Source: JBHENN01 sp046262015
Lineage (GTDB): Bacteria; Actinomycetota; CADDZG01; WHSQ01
DNA length: 50,770 nucleotides
NCBI GenBank assembly: GCA_046262015.1
Contig: JBHENN010000091.1
Coordinates: 1-50,770 of the forward strand
Direction: 5' to 3'
Translations under genes and position numbers: made by a program
Notes under the pieces: generated by a model
Databases searched by the model: none
What the model saw: only the letters and a program-made list of their open reading frames with translations
What the model was told of the DNA's origin: nothing
In this document: piece by piece, positions 7,853-16,117 of the stretch
Position numbering within the stretch: the first letter of the stretch is position 1
Layout: each line of letters opens with the position of its first letter

Positions 7853-7872
7853 CTTGTGATATCGGTCACAAG
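7853..7872. promoter_or_regulatory. Rex operator upstream of rex-hem operon
   Basis: CTTGTGATATCGGTCACAAG has perfect 7-bp arms CTTGTGA/TCACAAG with a 6-base centre, matching the known Rex consensus TTGTGA-N6-TCACAA. It ends 9 bases before the TAGGAT -10 of rex, i.e. over the -35 region, so NAD-bound Rex would block transcription of its own operon when NADH is low. Confidence 0.85.
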
Positions 7873-7881
7873 CCTCGGCCT

Positions 7882-7887
7882 TAGGAT
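7882..7887 (+). promoter_or_regulatory. -10 element of a leaderless rex promoter
   Basis: TAGGAT followed by exactly seven bases and then the rex ATG at 7895, placing the transcription start at or next to the start codon. The same layout (TAGGNT, N7, start codon) recurs before hemA and the polyprenyl synthase gene. Confidence 0.6.
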
Positions 7888-7894
7888 GGAACCG

Positions 7895-8587
7895 ATGCGC
7901 AACCGCCCGATACCCGAAGCGACGGTAGCGCGGCTCCCGATCTACCTCCGAGCCCTGCTCGACCTCGCCGAGGCGCATGGCGAGCTGACCGTCTCGTCCG
8001 AGGATCTCGCGCGCCTCGCCGGGGTCAATGCGGCCAAGGTGCGCAAGGACCTCTCCTACCTCGGCTCCTACGGGACTCGAGGCGTCGGCTACGACATCGA
8101 GTACCTCCTCTACCAGATCACCCGCGAGCTCGGCCTCACCCAGGACTGGCCGGTGGCGATCGTCGGCGTGGGAAACCTCGGACGGGCGCTGGCGTCGTAC
8201 AAGGGGTTCTCGGAGCGGGGTTATCGGGTGATCGCCCTGTTCGACGTCGACGAGAGCGTCATCGGCGAAGAGGTTGCCCGCTTGCGGGTCCGCCACCTCG
8301 ACGATCTCAAGGAGGTCGCCAGCGAGGAGGTCATCGCCATAGGCATCATCGCGGTCCCTCCGGCGGCGGCGCAGGAGGTCGCCGAACGGCTCGTCGACGC
8401 CGGGATCAAGTCGGTGCTCAACTTCGCGCCGGCGGTCGTCAACGTCCCTCCCGACGTGAGCGTGCGCAAGGTCGACCTCTCGATCGAGTTGCAGATCCTG
8501 TCCTTCTACCAGCAGCGCACTCAGGCGATCGCGACCGCGCGCGAGGCCAATCGGCGCCTCGGCGCAGCGGCGCGCGAGCCAAGGTAG
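7895..8587 (+). CDS. rex: redox-sensing transcriptional repressor Rex
   Basis: 230 residues. The ATG at 7895 is chosen because the protein then starts with the family N-terminus (RPIPEATVARLPIYLRAL) and lies seven bases from a -10. Winged helix at about residues 8-75 (VSSEDLARLAGVNAAKVRKDL, then the wing YLGSYGTRGVGY), Rossmann NAD(H) domain with VGVGNLGRAL (90-99), and a C-terminal domain-swap helix (ILSFYQQRTQAI). Rex releases DNA when NADH/NAD rises. In Streptomyces it is also the first gene before hemACD and controls its own operon. Two candidate operators are in this window: 7853-7872 and 41263-41282. Confidence 0.95.
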   Translation: MRNRPIPEATVARLPIYLRALLDLAEAHGELTVSSEDLARLAGVNAAKVRKDLSYLGSYGTRGVGYDIEYLLYQITRELGLTQDWPVAIVGVGNLGRALASYKGFSERGYRVIALFDVDESVIGEEVARLRVRHLDDLKEVASEEVIAIGIIAVPPAAAQEVAERLVDAGIKSVLNFAPAVVNVPPDVSVRKVDLSIELQILSFYQQRTQAIATAREANRRLGAAAREPR

Positions 8588-8590
8588 GTT
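8585..8590 (+). promoter_or_regulatory. -10 element of a possible internal leaderless hemA promoter
   Basis: TAGGTT overlaps the rex stop codon (TAG 8585-8587) and is followed by seven bases and the hemA ATG at 8598, the same geometry as the rex promoter. It would let hemA be transcribed without rex. Confidence 0.45.
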
Positions 8591-8597
8591 CCCTCCG

Positions 8598-9884
8598 ATG
8601 CCGCTGATCGCCGTGGGTCTCAACCACAAGACCGCCCCGATAGGGTTGCTGGAGCGGCTCGCGATCGCCGACGAGCAGCTTCCCAAGGCCCTGCACGAGC
8701 TCGACAACCGCGAGCATCTGCTCGAGAGCGTGGTTCTCTCGACGTGCAATCGCATCGAGATCTACGCGGCCGCGACGAAGTTCCACGGCGGCGCTCAGGA
8801 CCTGCGCAACTTCCTTGCCGAGTTCTGTCACGTCGCGCCCGAGGACTTTGTCGATCACCTCTACACGTATCACGACGAGGGAGCGGTCGGCCATCTCTTC
8901 CGGGTCGTGTCCGGCATCGACTCGATGATCGTCGGGGAATCCGAGATCCTCGGTCAGGTCCGGCGCGCCTTCCAGACGGCCGTGCAGGAAGGCGCGGCGC
9001 GCCGGGTACTCGGTGCCGCCTTCCGGCAGGCGCTGCGCGTCGGCAAGCGCGCCCGCACCGAGACCGCCATCGGTCGCAATCCGATCTCGATCTCGTCCGC
9101 CGCGGTCGACCTTGCGCGTCGCGCCTTCGAGGGCGGGTCGCTGGAGGGCAAGAAGGTGCTGATCGTCGGCGCCGGCAAGATGGGCCATCTCGCTGCACGG
9201 GCGCTAGCAGCATCGGGCGCGACCGACGTCACGATCGCCAACCGCACCGAGGAGCGCGCTCGGGCGCTCGCCCACATCTTCGACGCGCGCTCGGTGGGAT
9301 TGGAGGACCTCGGAGCCGCCCTGACCGGTGCGGACATCGCGATCTGCTCGACCACCGCGACCGAGACGGTGCTCAGCCGGGATGTCGTGGCGCGAGCCGC
9401 TGCCGCGCGCGGAGGGCGCCCGCCGTTGCTGGTGGTGGACATCGCGGTGCCGCGGGACGTCGATCCCGCCGCGGCGAGCATCGAGGGCGTGATCCTGCGT
9501 GATATCGACGACCTGCGAGGCGTCGTGGAGTCCGGCCTCGGCTCGAGGCTCGCCGAGGTCGCCAAGGTCGAATCCATCATCGCCGCCGAGATCCAGCGCT
9601 TCGTCGGGTGGGAGCGCGCCACGCAGATCGCGCCGACCGTGGGCGCCCTCGTGGACAAGGCCGAGTCGATCCGGGCATCCGAGGTCCGGCGCGCCGTACC
9701 GGGCTTCGAGGGTCTCACCGCCGAGCAGCGTGCGATGGTCGACCAGCTCACCAAGAGGATCGTCGCCAAGCTGTTGCACGCGCCGATCGACAAGGCCAAG
9801 GAGCTGGCCAGCTCCAAGCAAGGCGACGTTTACCGGGTGGCTCTGCGAGAGCTCTTCGAGCTCGACGATGAGCCCGATCCCTAG
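8598..9884 (+). CDS. hemA: glutamyl-tRNA reductase
   Basis: 428 residues, usual length. Reduces glutamyl-tRNA(Glu) to glutamate-1-semialdehyde with NADPH, the first committed step of C5-pathway tetrapyrrole synthesis. N-terminal catalytic domain with the nucleophile Cys50 in LSTCNRIE; GIDSMIVGESEILGQVR is the family signature; NADPH-binding domain with VGAGKMG near residue 190; C-terminal dimerisation helix with LTKRIVAKLLH. It starts 10 bases after the rex stop and overlaps hemC by 17 bases. Context gives Rex control plus a possible own promoter at 8585. Confidence 0.97.
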   Translation: MPLIAVGLNHKTAPIGLLERLAIADEQLPKALHELDNREHLLESVVLSTCNRIEIYAAATKFHGGAQDLRNFLAEFCHVAPEDFVDHLYTYHDEGAVGHLFRVVSGIDSMIVGESEILGQVRRAFQTAVQEGAARRVLGAAFRQALRVGKRARTETAIGRNPISISSAAVDLARRAFEGGSLEGKKVLIVGAGKMGHLAARALAASGATDVTIANRTEERARALAHIFDARSVGLEDLGAALTGADIAICSTTATETVLSRDVVARAAAARGGRPPLLVVDIAVPRDVDPAAASIEGVILRDIDDLRGVVESGLGSRLAEVAKVESIIAAEIQRFVGWERATQIAPTVGALVDKAESIRASEVRRAVPGFEGLTAEQRAMVDQLTKRIVAKLLHAPIDKAKELASSKQGDVYRVALRELFELDDEPDP

Positions 9885-10833
9885 CCGCATCGTCATCGCG
9901 AGCCGAGGCTCCCGCCTCGCACTCGCCCAGGTCGAGATCGTCCGCTCGCTCATCGCCTCGGCCCATCCCACGATCGAGGTCGCTCTCGTCGAGGTCACCA
10001 CCAGGGGCGACCGCGACCTGCGTCCCTTCGCAGAGATCGGCAGCAAAGGGCTGTTCGTCAAGGAGGTCGAGCGCACGCTGCTCGACGGCCGGGCGGACGT
10101 CGCCGTGCACTCGGCCAAGGACCTGACCGCCGACCTCGCCGAGGGCTGCGTCCTCGCGTGCGTCCCGGCGCGCGCCCCGGTCCACGATGTCGTCGTGGGC
10201 GGTAGTGGCGACACCGGCTACGAGCGTCTCGGGTCGCTTCCGCCCGGTGCCCGTGTCGGTACGTCCAGCGTGCGCCGCCGGGCGCTGCTCGCCGAGGCGC
10301 GCCCCGACCTCGAGGCGGAGGACCTGCGCGGCAACCTCGACACCCGCCTCGCCAAGGTCGCTGCCGGCAACCTCGACGCCGCGATCGTCGCGGCCGCGGG
10401 GATCGAACGCCTCGGCGATCCGCTCCCGACCGGTCCGCTGGATCCGGATCGGTGGACGCCGCCGCCCGCGCAGGGCGCCCTCGCACTCGAGACAGTGGCC
10501 GCGCGCTCCGACCTCCTCGCTCTGCTAGAGCCCCTCGGCGACCCGACCGCGTGGGCCGAGGTGACGTGCGAGCGGGCTTACTCGGCGCGCCTCGAAGGCG
10601 GCTGCTCGGTCCCGCTCGGATGCCTCGCCCGGGTCGACGGAAGCCGCCTGGTCGTGAGCGGCTATCTCGGCGCGCCGGACGGTGGGCACTCCCTGCGCGA
10701 TCGCATCTCCGGTCCGGTGCGCGACGCAGCCGCGCTGGGCATCGAGCTCGCCGAAGCCATCCTCGCGGCCGGTGGCGACGAGCTGCTCGCCGACCTCGAG
10801 GGGATGTCGCTCACGACCCCGAGCCCTCCGTGA
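9868..10833 (+). CDS. hemC: hydroxymethylbilane synthase (porphobilinogen deaminase)
   Basis: 321 residues. The ATG at 9868 lies inside the hemA 3' end and begins MSPIPSRIVIASRGSRLAL, the expected N-terminus. Polymerises four porphobilinogens into hydroxymethylbilane. Visible: SRGSRLALAQ, TRGDRD, AVHSAKDL (catalytic Asp region), GTSSVRRRA, LRGNLDTRL, and the dipyrromethane-cofactor Cys246 in RLEGGCSVPLGC. The stop overlaps the GTG of hemD by four bases, indicating translational coupling. Confidence 0.97.
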   Translation: MSPIPSRIVIASRGSRLALAQVEIVRSLIASAHPTIEVALVEVTTRGDRDLRPFAEIGSKGLFVKEVERTLLDGRADVAVHSAKDLTADLAEGCVLACVPARAPVHDVVVGGSGDTGYERLGSLPPGARVGTSSVRRRALLAEARPDLEAEDLRGNLDTRLAKVAAGNLDAAIVAAAGIERLGDPLPTGPLDPDRWTPPPAQGALALETVAARSDLLALLEPLGDPTAWAEVTCERAYSARLEGGCSVPLGCLARVDGSRLVVSGYLGAPDGGHSLRDRISGPVRDAAALGIELAEAILAAGGDELLADLEGMSLTTPSPP

Positions 10834-11756
10834 ATGACACGGGCGCGCCGCTGGCCGGAGTGCGGGTCGTCGTCACCCGTGCGCGCGCCGGGGCCGTGCA
10901 CACGATCCGCCTGCTCGAAGAGCGCGGCGCGACCGTGATCGTCCTCCCGACGATACAGATCGAAAACCCGGCCGACTGGCGGCCCGTGGACGTCGCCGCG
11001 CGCAAGCTCGCGAGCGGCCTGTACGAATGGGTCGTCTTCTTCAGCGCGAACGCGGTCGAGAGATTCTTCATCAGACTGGACGCGCTGGGTCTCGATGCGC
11101 GCGCCTTCGTGCGCACCAAGGTCGCCGCGGTCGGGCGCGTCACTGCTCACACCCTGCGGGCACACGGGATCCGTGCCGATCTCGTCCCCGAAGAGTTCAC
11201 CGCCGCAGCGCTGGCGGCGGGGATGGGCTTCGGATCCGGCAAGGTCCTTCTGCCGCGCGCGGTTGACGCGCCGCGCGCGCCCGTCGGGGCGATCCAGGCC
11301 CGTCACTGGACGGTCGAGCAGGTCGAGGTCTATCGGAACGTCATGCCCTCGGTGATCCCTCCCGAGGTGGCGGACGTGCGCGCCGGAGAGTTCGATGTCC
11401 TTACCTTCACGAGCCCCTCGGCGGCGCGCAACTTCGTCCAGCTCCTGGGCGCGCCGTCGGAGATGCGGCTCGCGCCGGACGTTGCCGGCACCGGTGACGT
11501 CATGCCCAAGGTCGTGTGCATCGGCCCCGCGACCCGGGACGCGGCCGAGGCCCTCGGTTTCCGGGTCGATGCGGTCCCCGGAGAGCACACCGCCGAAGGT
11601 ATCGCCGACGCCATCGCGGGTCTCGTAGGCGCGGGGCTGAGCGCGCCCGAAGCCCGCCCGCCCGGTCGAGAGGCCGGCGCGCCCGGCGGGGAGCGGGAGG
11701 CCGAAGCGCCCTTCCGGGCCGGCGCAGCTTCCGCCGATGGCACGATAGGCGCATGA
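10830..11756 (+). CDS. hemD: uroporphyrinogen-III synthase
   Basis: 308 residues from a GTG at 10830 that overlaps the hemC stop (GTGA). It cyclises hydroxymethylbilane with inversion of ring D. The protein is divergent, as is usual for HemD, but shows the two-domain layout: GVRVVVTRARAGA at the start, VFFSANAVERFF, then DVLTFTSPSAARNF and VCIGPATRDAAEALGF (substrate-binding loop). About 45 C-terminal residues (from AGLSAPEARP) are Pro/Ala/Gly/Glu-rich and probably disordered; they are extra to the usual ~260-residue family length. The stop overlaps the hemB start by four bases (ATGA). Confidence 0.9.
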   Translation: MNDTGAPLAGVRVVVTRARAGAVHTIRLLEERGATVIVLPTIQIENPADWRPVDVAARKLASGLYEWVVFFSANAVERFFIRLDALGLDARAFVRTKVAAVGRVTAHTLRAHGIRADLVPEEFTAAALAAGMGFGSGKVLLPRAVDAPRAPVGAIQARHWTVEQVEVYRNVMPSVIPPEVADVRAGEFDVLTFTSPSAARNFVQLLGAPSEMRLAPDVAGTGDVMPKVVCIGPATRDAAEALGFRVDAVPGEHTAEGIADAIAGLVGAGLSAPEARPPGREAGAPGGEREAEAPFRAGAASADGTIGA

Positions 11757-12730
11757 GTCCGTTCCCCCAGCAACGACCGCGCCGGCTACGACGCACGCCC
11801 GGGCTCCGACGCGCCTTCGCCGAGAGCGCGCTCCGGCCCGGCGACCTGCTCGCGCCCTTGTTCCTCAAGGAGGGCCTCGCCGAGCCGGCGCCGATCGCGT
11901 CGATGCCGGGGCACAGCCAGAACACCCTGGAGTCGCTCGTCAAGGAGGCGCGCGAGCTCGCCGGCCGGGGGGTTGCAGGCGTCCTGCTGTTCGGCATCCC
12001 TGCGGCTAAGGATCCTCTCGGCTCTGCGGCGTCGGATCCCGGCGGGATCGTGCAGCGGGGGCTCGGCGCGCTCAAGGACGAGCTCGGTGACGATGCGGTC
12101 GTGATCGCCGACCTCTGCCTGTGCGAATACACCGACCACGGTCACTGCGGGATCCTCGCCGGTCACGACGTCGACAACGACAGGACGATCGAGGCGTACG
12201 GCCGCATCGCGGTGTCACAGGCCGCGGCCGGCGCGGACATCGTCGCGCCCTCGGGGATGATGGACGGCCAGGTCGGTGCGATCCGCGCCGCCCTCGACTC
12301 CGCCGGCCACGAAGCGGTCCCGATCCTGTCGTACGCGTCGAAGTACGCATCGAGCTTCTACGGGCCCTTCCGCGACGCGGCCGAAGGCGCTCCTCGTTTC
12401 GGGGACCGCCGCTCCTACCAGCAGGACCCGGCCAACATCAACGAGGCTCTGCGCGAGGCCGAGATCGACATCGCCGAAGGCGCCGACGCGGTGATGGTCA
12501 AGCCGGCGCTTGCCTATCTCGACGTTCTGCGCGCGGTGAAGGAGCGGTTCGGCTATCCCACGGTCGCCTACAACGTCAGCGGTGAGTACGCGATGGTGAT
12601 GGCCGCGGCCGCGCGCGGATGGCTGGACGAGCGCTCCGGCACCCTCGAGGTCCTCGGCTCGATCCGGCGCGCCGGCGCGGACCTGATCGCGACCTACCAC
12701 GCCAAGAAGGCCGCGGAGTGGCTGAGCTAG
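11753..12730 (+). CDS. hemB: delta-aminolevulinic acid dehydratase (porphobilinogen synthase)
   Basis: 325 residues. Condenses two 5-aminolevulinate molecules into porphobilinogen. Active-site Schiff-base lysines are Lys197 (SYASKYASSFYGPFRDA) and Lys250 (VMVKPALAYLD). The metal site is the three-cysteine type, Cys122, Cys124 and Cys132 in DLCLCEYTDHGHCGI, which predicts a zinc-dependent enzyme. Start ATG at 11753 overlaps the hemD stop; the 3' end overlaps hemL by 13 bases. Confidence 0.97.
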   Translation: MSPFPQQRPRRLRRTPGLRRAFAESALRPGDLLAPLFLKEGLAEPAPIASMPGHSQNTLESLVKEARELAGRGVAGVLLFGIPAAKDPLGSAASDPGGIVQRGLGALKDELGDDAVVIADLCLCEYTDHGHCGILAGHDVDNDRTIEAYGRIAVSQAAAGADIVAPSGMMDGQVGAIRAALDSAGHEAVPILSYASKYASSFYGPFRDAAEGAPRFGDRRSYQQDPANINEALREAEIDIAEGADAVMVKPALAYLDVLRAVKERFGYPTVAYNVSGEYAMVMAAAARGWLDERSGTLEVLGSIRRAGADLIATYHAKKAAEWLS

Positions 12731-14013
12731 GTCGCACCCGGTCGGCCAAGCTGCTCCACGAGGCGCGCTCACTGATGCCCGGAGGAGTGAGCTCGCCGGT
12801 GCGTGCCTTCGACGCCGTGGGCAGCGACCCGTTCTTCGTTGCGAGCGGGTCCGGAGCGATCCTGACCGACGTCGACGGTAACGACTACATCGACCTGGTC
12901 CAGAGCTGGGGTGCTCTTCTGTTCGGCCACGCTCATCCCGAGATCGTTCGCGCCGCGTCCGAGGCCGCGGTACGGGGAACCTCGTTCGGGACGCCCTCCG
13001 AGGTCGAGGTCGAGCTCGCTCGCCTGGTACTGGCGATGGTCCCGAACGCCGAGCGCATCCGGTTCGTATCGTCGGGCACCGAGGCGGCGATGACCGCCGT
13101 GCGCCTGGCGCGCGGGGCCACCGGCAGGAACAAGGTGGTGAAGTTCGCGGGGTGCTATCACGGCCATGTCGACGCGCTGCTCGTCGAGGCGGGCTCGGGC
13201 GTGGCGACCCTGGGCCTCCCGGGGACGCCGGGCGTCACCGCGGGGACGACGGCCGACACCCTCACGGCGGTCTACAACGACCTCGACTCGGTCCGGCACG
13301 CGGTCGAGCCCGTGGCAGAAGATGTCGCCGCGATCCTCGTGGAGCCGGTGGCGGCCAACATGGGTCTGGTGCTTCCCGTCGACGGCTTCCTCGGGGGCCT
13401 GCGGGCGTTGGCCGCCGACCTCGGCGCCGTGCTGATCTTCGACGAGGTGATCACCGGTTTCCGTCTCGGCCCGGGTGGCGGGCAGGAGCGCTACGGGGTC
13501 GGCGCCGACCTCGTCATGCTGGGCAAGGTGCTGGGCGGGGGCCTCCCGGTGGCGGCGGTCGCCGGGCGCGCCGACATCATGGAGCGTCTCGCGCCGGCCG
13601 GCGATGTCTATCAAGCCGGCACGTTGTCGGGTAACCCCGTGGCGATGGCGGCCGGCGTCGCGACGATGGGCCTGATCGCCGCCGACCCGGGCCTCTACGA
13701 ACGGATCCAGAACACGGCCAGGACCCTGGCGCGCGGTCTCGTCGACGCGGCCGACCACGCCCGGGTGCCGCTGGCGGCGAGCGCTATCGGTGGCCTCGCG
13801 GGGTTCTTCTTCTCCGAGGACGAGGTCGCCGACTACGACGCCGCCCGCGCTACGGATCCGGATCTCTACGCGCGCTTCTTCCGGGGGATGCTCGAGCGCG
13901 GGGTCTATCTCCCTCCGTCGCGCTTCGAGGCGCTGTTCCTCTCCGCGGCACACACCAGCGAGCACGTCGAGACGATCGTCACCGCTGCCGCTGAGGTTCT
14001 AGCCGACCGCTAG
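12718..14013 (+). CDS. hemL: glutamate-1-semialdehyde 2,1-aminomutase
   Basis: 431 residues from a GTG at 12718 inside the hemB end; this start gives the expected MAELGRTRSAKLLHEA N-terminus. PLP enzyme that converts glutamate-1-semialdehyde to 5-aminolevulinate, the step between HemA and HemB. Class III aminotransferase fold: SSGTEAAMTAVRLAR, FDEVITGFR (cofactor Asp), and the PLP Lys270 in MLGKVLGGGLPVAA. Last gene of the hem run; it abuts (zero bases) the convergent minus-strand lipoprotein gene, leaving no room for a terminator. Confidence 0.97.
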   Translation: MAELGRTRSAKLLHEARSLMPGGVSSPVRAFDAVGSDPFFVASGSGAILTDVDGNDYIDLVQSWGALLFGHAHPEIVRAASEAAVRGTSFGTPSEVEVELARLVLAMVPNAERIRFVSSGTEAAMTAVRLARGATGRNKVVKFAGCYHGHVDALLVEAGSGVATLGLPGTPGVTAGTTADTLTAVYNDLDSVRHAVEPVAEDVAAILVEPVAANMGLVLPVDGFLGGLRALAADLGAVLIFDEVITGFRLGPGGGQERYGVGADLVMLGKVLGGGLPVAAVAGRADIMERLAPAGDVYQAGTLSGNPVAMAAGVATMGLIAADPGLYERIQNTARTLARGLVDAADHARVPLAASAIGGLAGFFFSEDEVADYDAARATDPDLYARFFRGMLERGVYLPPSRFEALFLSAAHTSEHVETIVTAAAEVLADR

Positions 14014-14205
14014 CTACTCGCGGCGACCGAGGATCAGCCAGAGCGCGACCACGATCGCCACCAGCGTCGCGGCCATGACGATGAACGCGACGCCGCCGTT
14101 GTTGGTGGCCGTCTCGCCGCCGGCGTTGATGCCGGTCGAGCATGCCGCCAGGAACAGCAGCGCGAACGCCCCCAGCGTCCGCGCGATCGCGCTACGAGGT
14201 CCCAT
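14014..14205 (-). CDS. small putative lipoprotein with C-terminal membrane span
   Basis: 63 residues from an ATG at 14205, inside the end of the upstream gene (14-base overlap). N-terminus ARTLGAFALLFLAACSTG is a lipoprotein signal with lipobox LAAC; a second hydrophobic segment (FIVMAATLVAIVVALWLIL) ends the protein before GRRE. It is the last gene of the quinol:cytochrome c reductase operon, so it may be a small accessory subunit of that complex (inference). No known family recognised. Confidence 0.6.
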   Translation of the reverse strand: MGPRSAIARTLGAFALLFLAACSTGINAGGETATNNGGVAFIVMAATLVAIVVALWLILGRRE

Positions 14206-14995
14206 TCGCCCCGGCCTCTCGCTCGCGGCGGACGCGCCGTTCCGACAAGGACAGACCCACCAGGTGGAGCACCAAGAGCACGAACGTCCCCGCGGCGATA
14301 TAGCGCGCCTTGCCCAGCGGGTTCCCCTCGGCAAAGCGCATCACGACGGCGATCTGGCCTGCCTCCTCGATGCGTTCCGCGACCTGGTCCTCCGGCATCT
14401 TCTCGCGGCCCCGGAGCTGCTTCGGGGTCAGCTCCTTCAGCGCCGCTTCCTGAGCCGCGGCCTCGGACATCTCCAGCAGCGTGATGCCGAACTGGCCTTC
14501 GTCGGTCTCCATCAGGCGGGTGGAGTCTTCCACCGGGATGGTCTCTTCGGCCGAGGCGAACGCGGTGGCCTTCTTGTCGTCGATCCTCTGTTGGAGATAC
14601 TCCGTCGCGTCGCCCTCGAGCTCGGTCCCACGCGTGACCTCCGCGGGGTCGTCCTGGTTCGGCGGCGCCCACGGGGAATCGGGGTAGCTCTCTGCCTGGG
14701 GGAAGTCGAGCGCGGCCGGGTCGTCGCCGATGTCGATGGGCTCCCAGTGGGCGATGCTCTCGGAGGTCGGCTTGCCGAACTCGCCCACCGGCCCGAGCGG
14801 CTCGCCGTACGACCACACCAGCGCCATGATCAACAGGAACGCGAGCGTGACCGAGGCGGTCACGAAGTACGCGAGGCGGGCGCCGAGGATCATCATGAGC
14901 AGCAGCCAGATGCTGCCGCAGAAGATGACGATCGCGGAGATCGTCGCGCCGACGCCGACGACGAAGATGGCGTCGATCTCGAGAGCTATCTCCAC
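14192..14995 (-). CDS. membrane protein of the b6c operon (hypothetical)
   Basis: 267 residues. Two membrane helices at about residues 10-62, then a long acidic soluble part (residues ~65-225, rich in Glu/Asp and Pro), then a third helix (ARYIAAGTFVLLVLHLVGL) and a basic tail. It has no haem, iron-sulfur or catalytic motif that I recognise. It starts seven bases after the di-haem cytochrome gene and overlaps the small lipoprotein gene, so it belongs to the reductase operon and may be an accessory or assembly subunit. Confidence 0.65.
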   Translation of the reverse strand: MEIALEIDAIFVVGVGATISAIVIFCGSIWLLLMMILGARLAYFVTASVTLAFLLIMALVWSYGEPLGPVGEFGKPTSESIAHWEPIDIGDDPAALDFPQAESYPDSPWAPPNQDDPAEVTRGTELEGDATEYLQQRIDDKKATAFASAEETIPVEDSTRLMETDEGQFGITLLEMSEAAAQEAALKELTPKQLRGREKMPEDQVAERIEEAGQIAVVMRFAEGNPLGKARYIAAGTFVLLVLHLVGLSLSERRVRREREAGANGTS

Positions 14996-15002
14996 CGGTC
15001 TC

Positions 15003-16094
15003 CTAGAGGGTCCGCTCGTAGCGCATGACGGCCTCTATCTGGCCCTGGGTGAGGGGGTAGGGCGGGACCGGGATGCCCTGCGCCGGAGCTTCGCCGAACG
15101 CCGGCATGAACGCGTAGCGCCGGCCGTTGGTGATCGTGGCGAGGTGGCTCCCGGCGAGACCGCGGTTCTCCTCGAGGCCGGTCGGGAGGTGACCGACATC
15201 GCCCTTCCACAGCGCCATCCCCGGGTACCACGTCGCCTCCGCTGGCACCTCGAGCGTCGCGAACCCGTCCGGCTCCTCCTCCTTGCCCTGGCCCTCGGGG
15301 CCGTGGCAGACCGCGCAGCGAGCCTCGAAGATCTCGCTGCCGGTCGAGCAGTCCGACTTCGCCTCGACCAGGCACGCCTCGCCGAGCTGCACAGGCGCCT
15401 CCTGGTTGCCCGGCAGGCTCTGGAGCCACGCGATCACGTCGTCGATCGCCTGGTCGGTCATGCCTCCGCCGTACTCGACCCCCCAGGTCGGCATCGGCGT
15501 GCCGGGGCGGCCGCGCTCGATCGTGAAGCGGACGATCTCCTCGTCCCACCGCTGGAAGACGTTGTTGAGGGGGGGCGCCGCATACTTGACCGTCGGCCGG
15601 CCGGTGACCGGGTCGGTCGGGCACACGTTGCACGGTTCGGCGAAGCCGCCCCCGGCGGCGTTCTTGCCTTCCGCGGGGCCGTGGCAGTTCGCGCATCCCT
15701 GCCCCAGCGACAGGGCCCTCTCTTCTTCCTTGAACTCGACCGGGCCCGCCTCGGGGTCCAGCTCCGGCGGGTTGGCGAAGATCAGCGCGCCGCGGTGCAG
15801 CGACTCCTCTTCGAAGCGCGCTGCGAACGCTTCCTGGCGTTGGCGCTCGGGGAGCCAGTACGCGGGGATGAACACCGCGGTGGCCAGCAGGGCCAGGATC
15901 CAGCCGACCTGGATCCGCTCCAGCCGGGGACCCTCGAGGACCTCGTCGGGCTGGCCCGGACGGAGCGCCGGCGGGATGCCGAGGACCACCGCGGGCTTAC
16001 CGCTACGACCGGTGCGCAGCAAAAAGATGCCCCACAGGAGGGCCGCGGGCACGAGGACGACGGCGGCTACGAGAAGGACGTCACCAGGCTCCAA
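15003..16094 (-). CDS. membrane-anchored di-haem cytochrome c (reductase subunit)
   Basis: 363 residues from a TTG at 16094 with AAGGAAGGG upstream; no ATG/GTG start exists in frame after the Rieske stop. Two N-terminal membrane helices (about 5-25 and 62-80), then two haem c domains: CANCH at 134-138 and CAVCH at 260-264. A further pair Cys155/Cys158 (PCNVCPTDP) sits between them without a following His, so it is probably a structural disulfide or metal site rather than a haem. The operon position after cytochrome b and Rieske identifies it as the cytochrome c subunit that takes electrons from the Rieske centre, in the role of QcrC. Confidence 0.88.
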   Translation of the reverse strand: MEPGDVLLVAAVVLVPAALLWGIFLLRTGRSGKPAVVLGIPPALRPGQPDEVLEGPRLERIQVGWILALLATAVFIPAYWLPERQRQEAFAARFEEESLHRGALIFANPPELDPEAGPVEFKEEERALSLGQGCANCHGPAEGKNAAGGGFAEPCNVCPTDPVTGRPTVKYAAPPLNNVFQRWDEEIVRFTIERGRPGTPMPTWGVEYGGGMTDQAIDDVIAWLQSLPGNQEAPVQLGEACLVEAKSDCSTGSEIFEARCAVCHGPEGQGKEEEPDGFATLEVPAEATWYPGMALWKGDVGHLPTGLEENRGLAGSHLATITNGRRYAFMPAFGEAPAQGIPVPPYPLTQGQIEAVMRYERTL

Positions 16095-16117
16095 GCCCCG
16101 CTTACCCTTCCTTCTTG

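Noticed and set aside
15610..15640. Third haem site in the di-haem cytochrome (PCNVCPTDP)
   Set aside because: CxxC is followed by Pro, not His, so it is not a haem c attachment motif.
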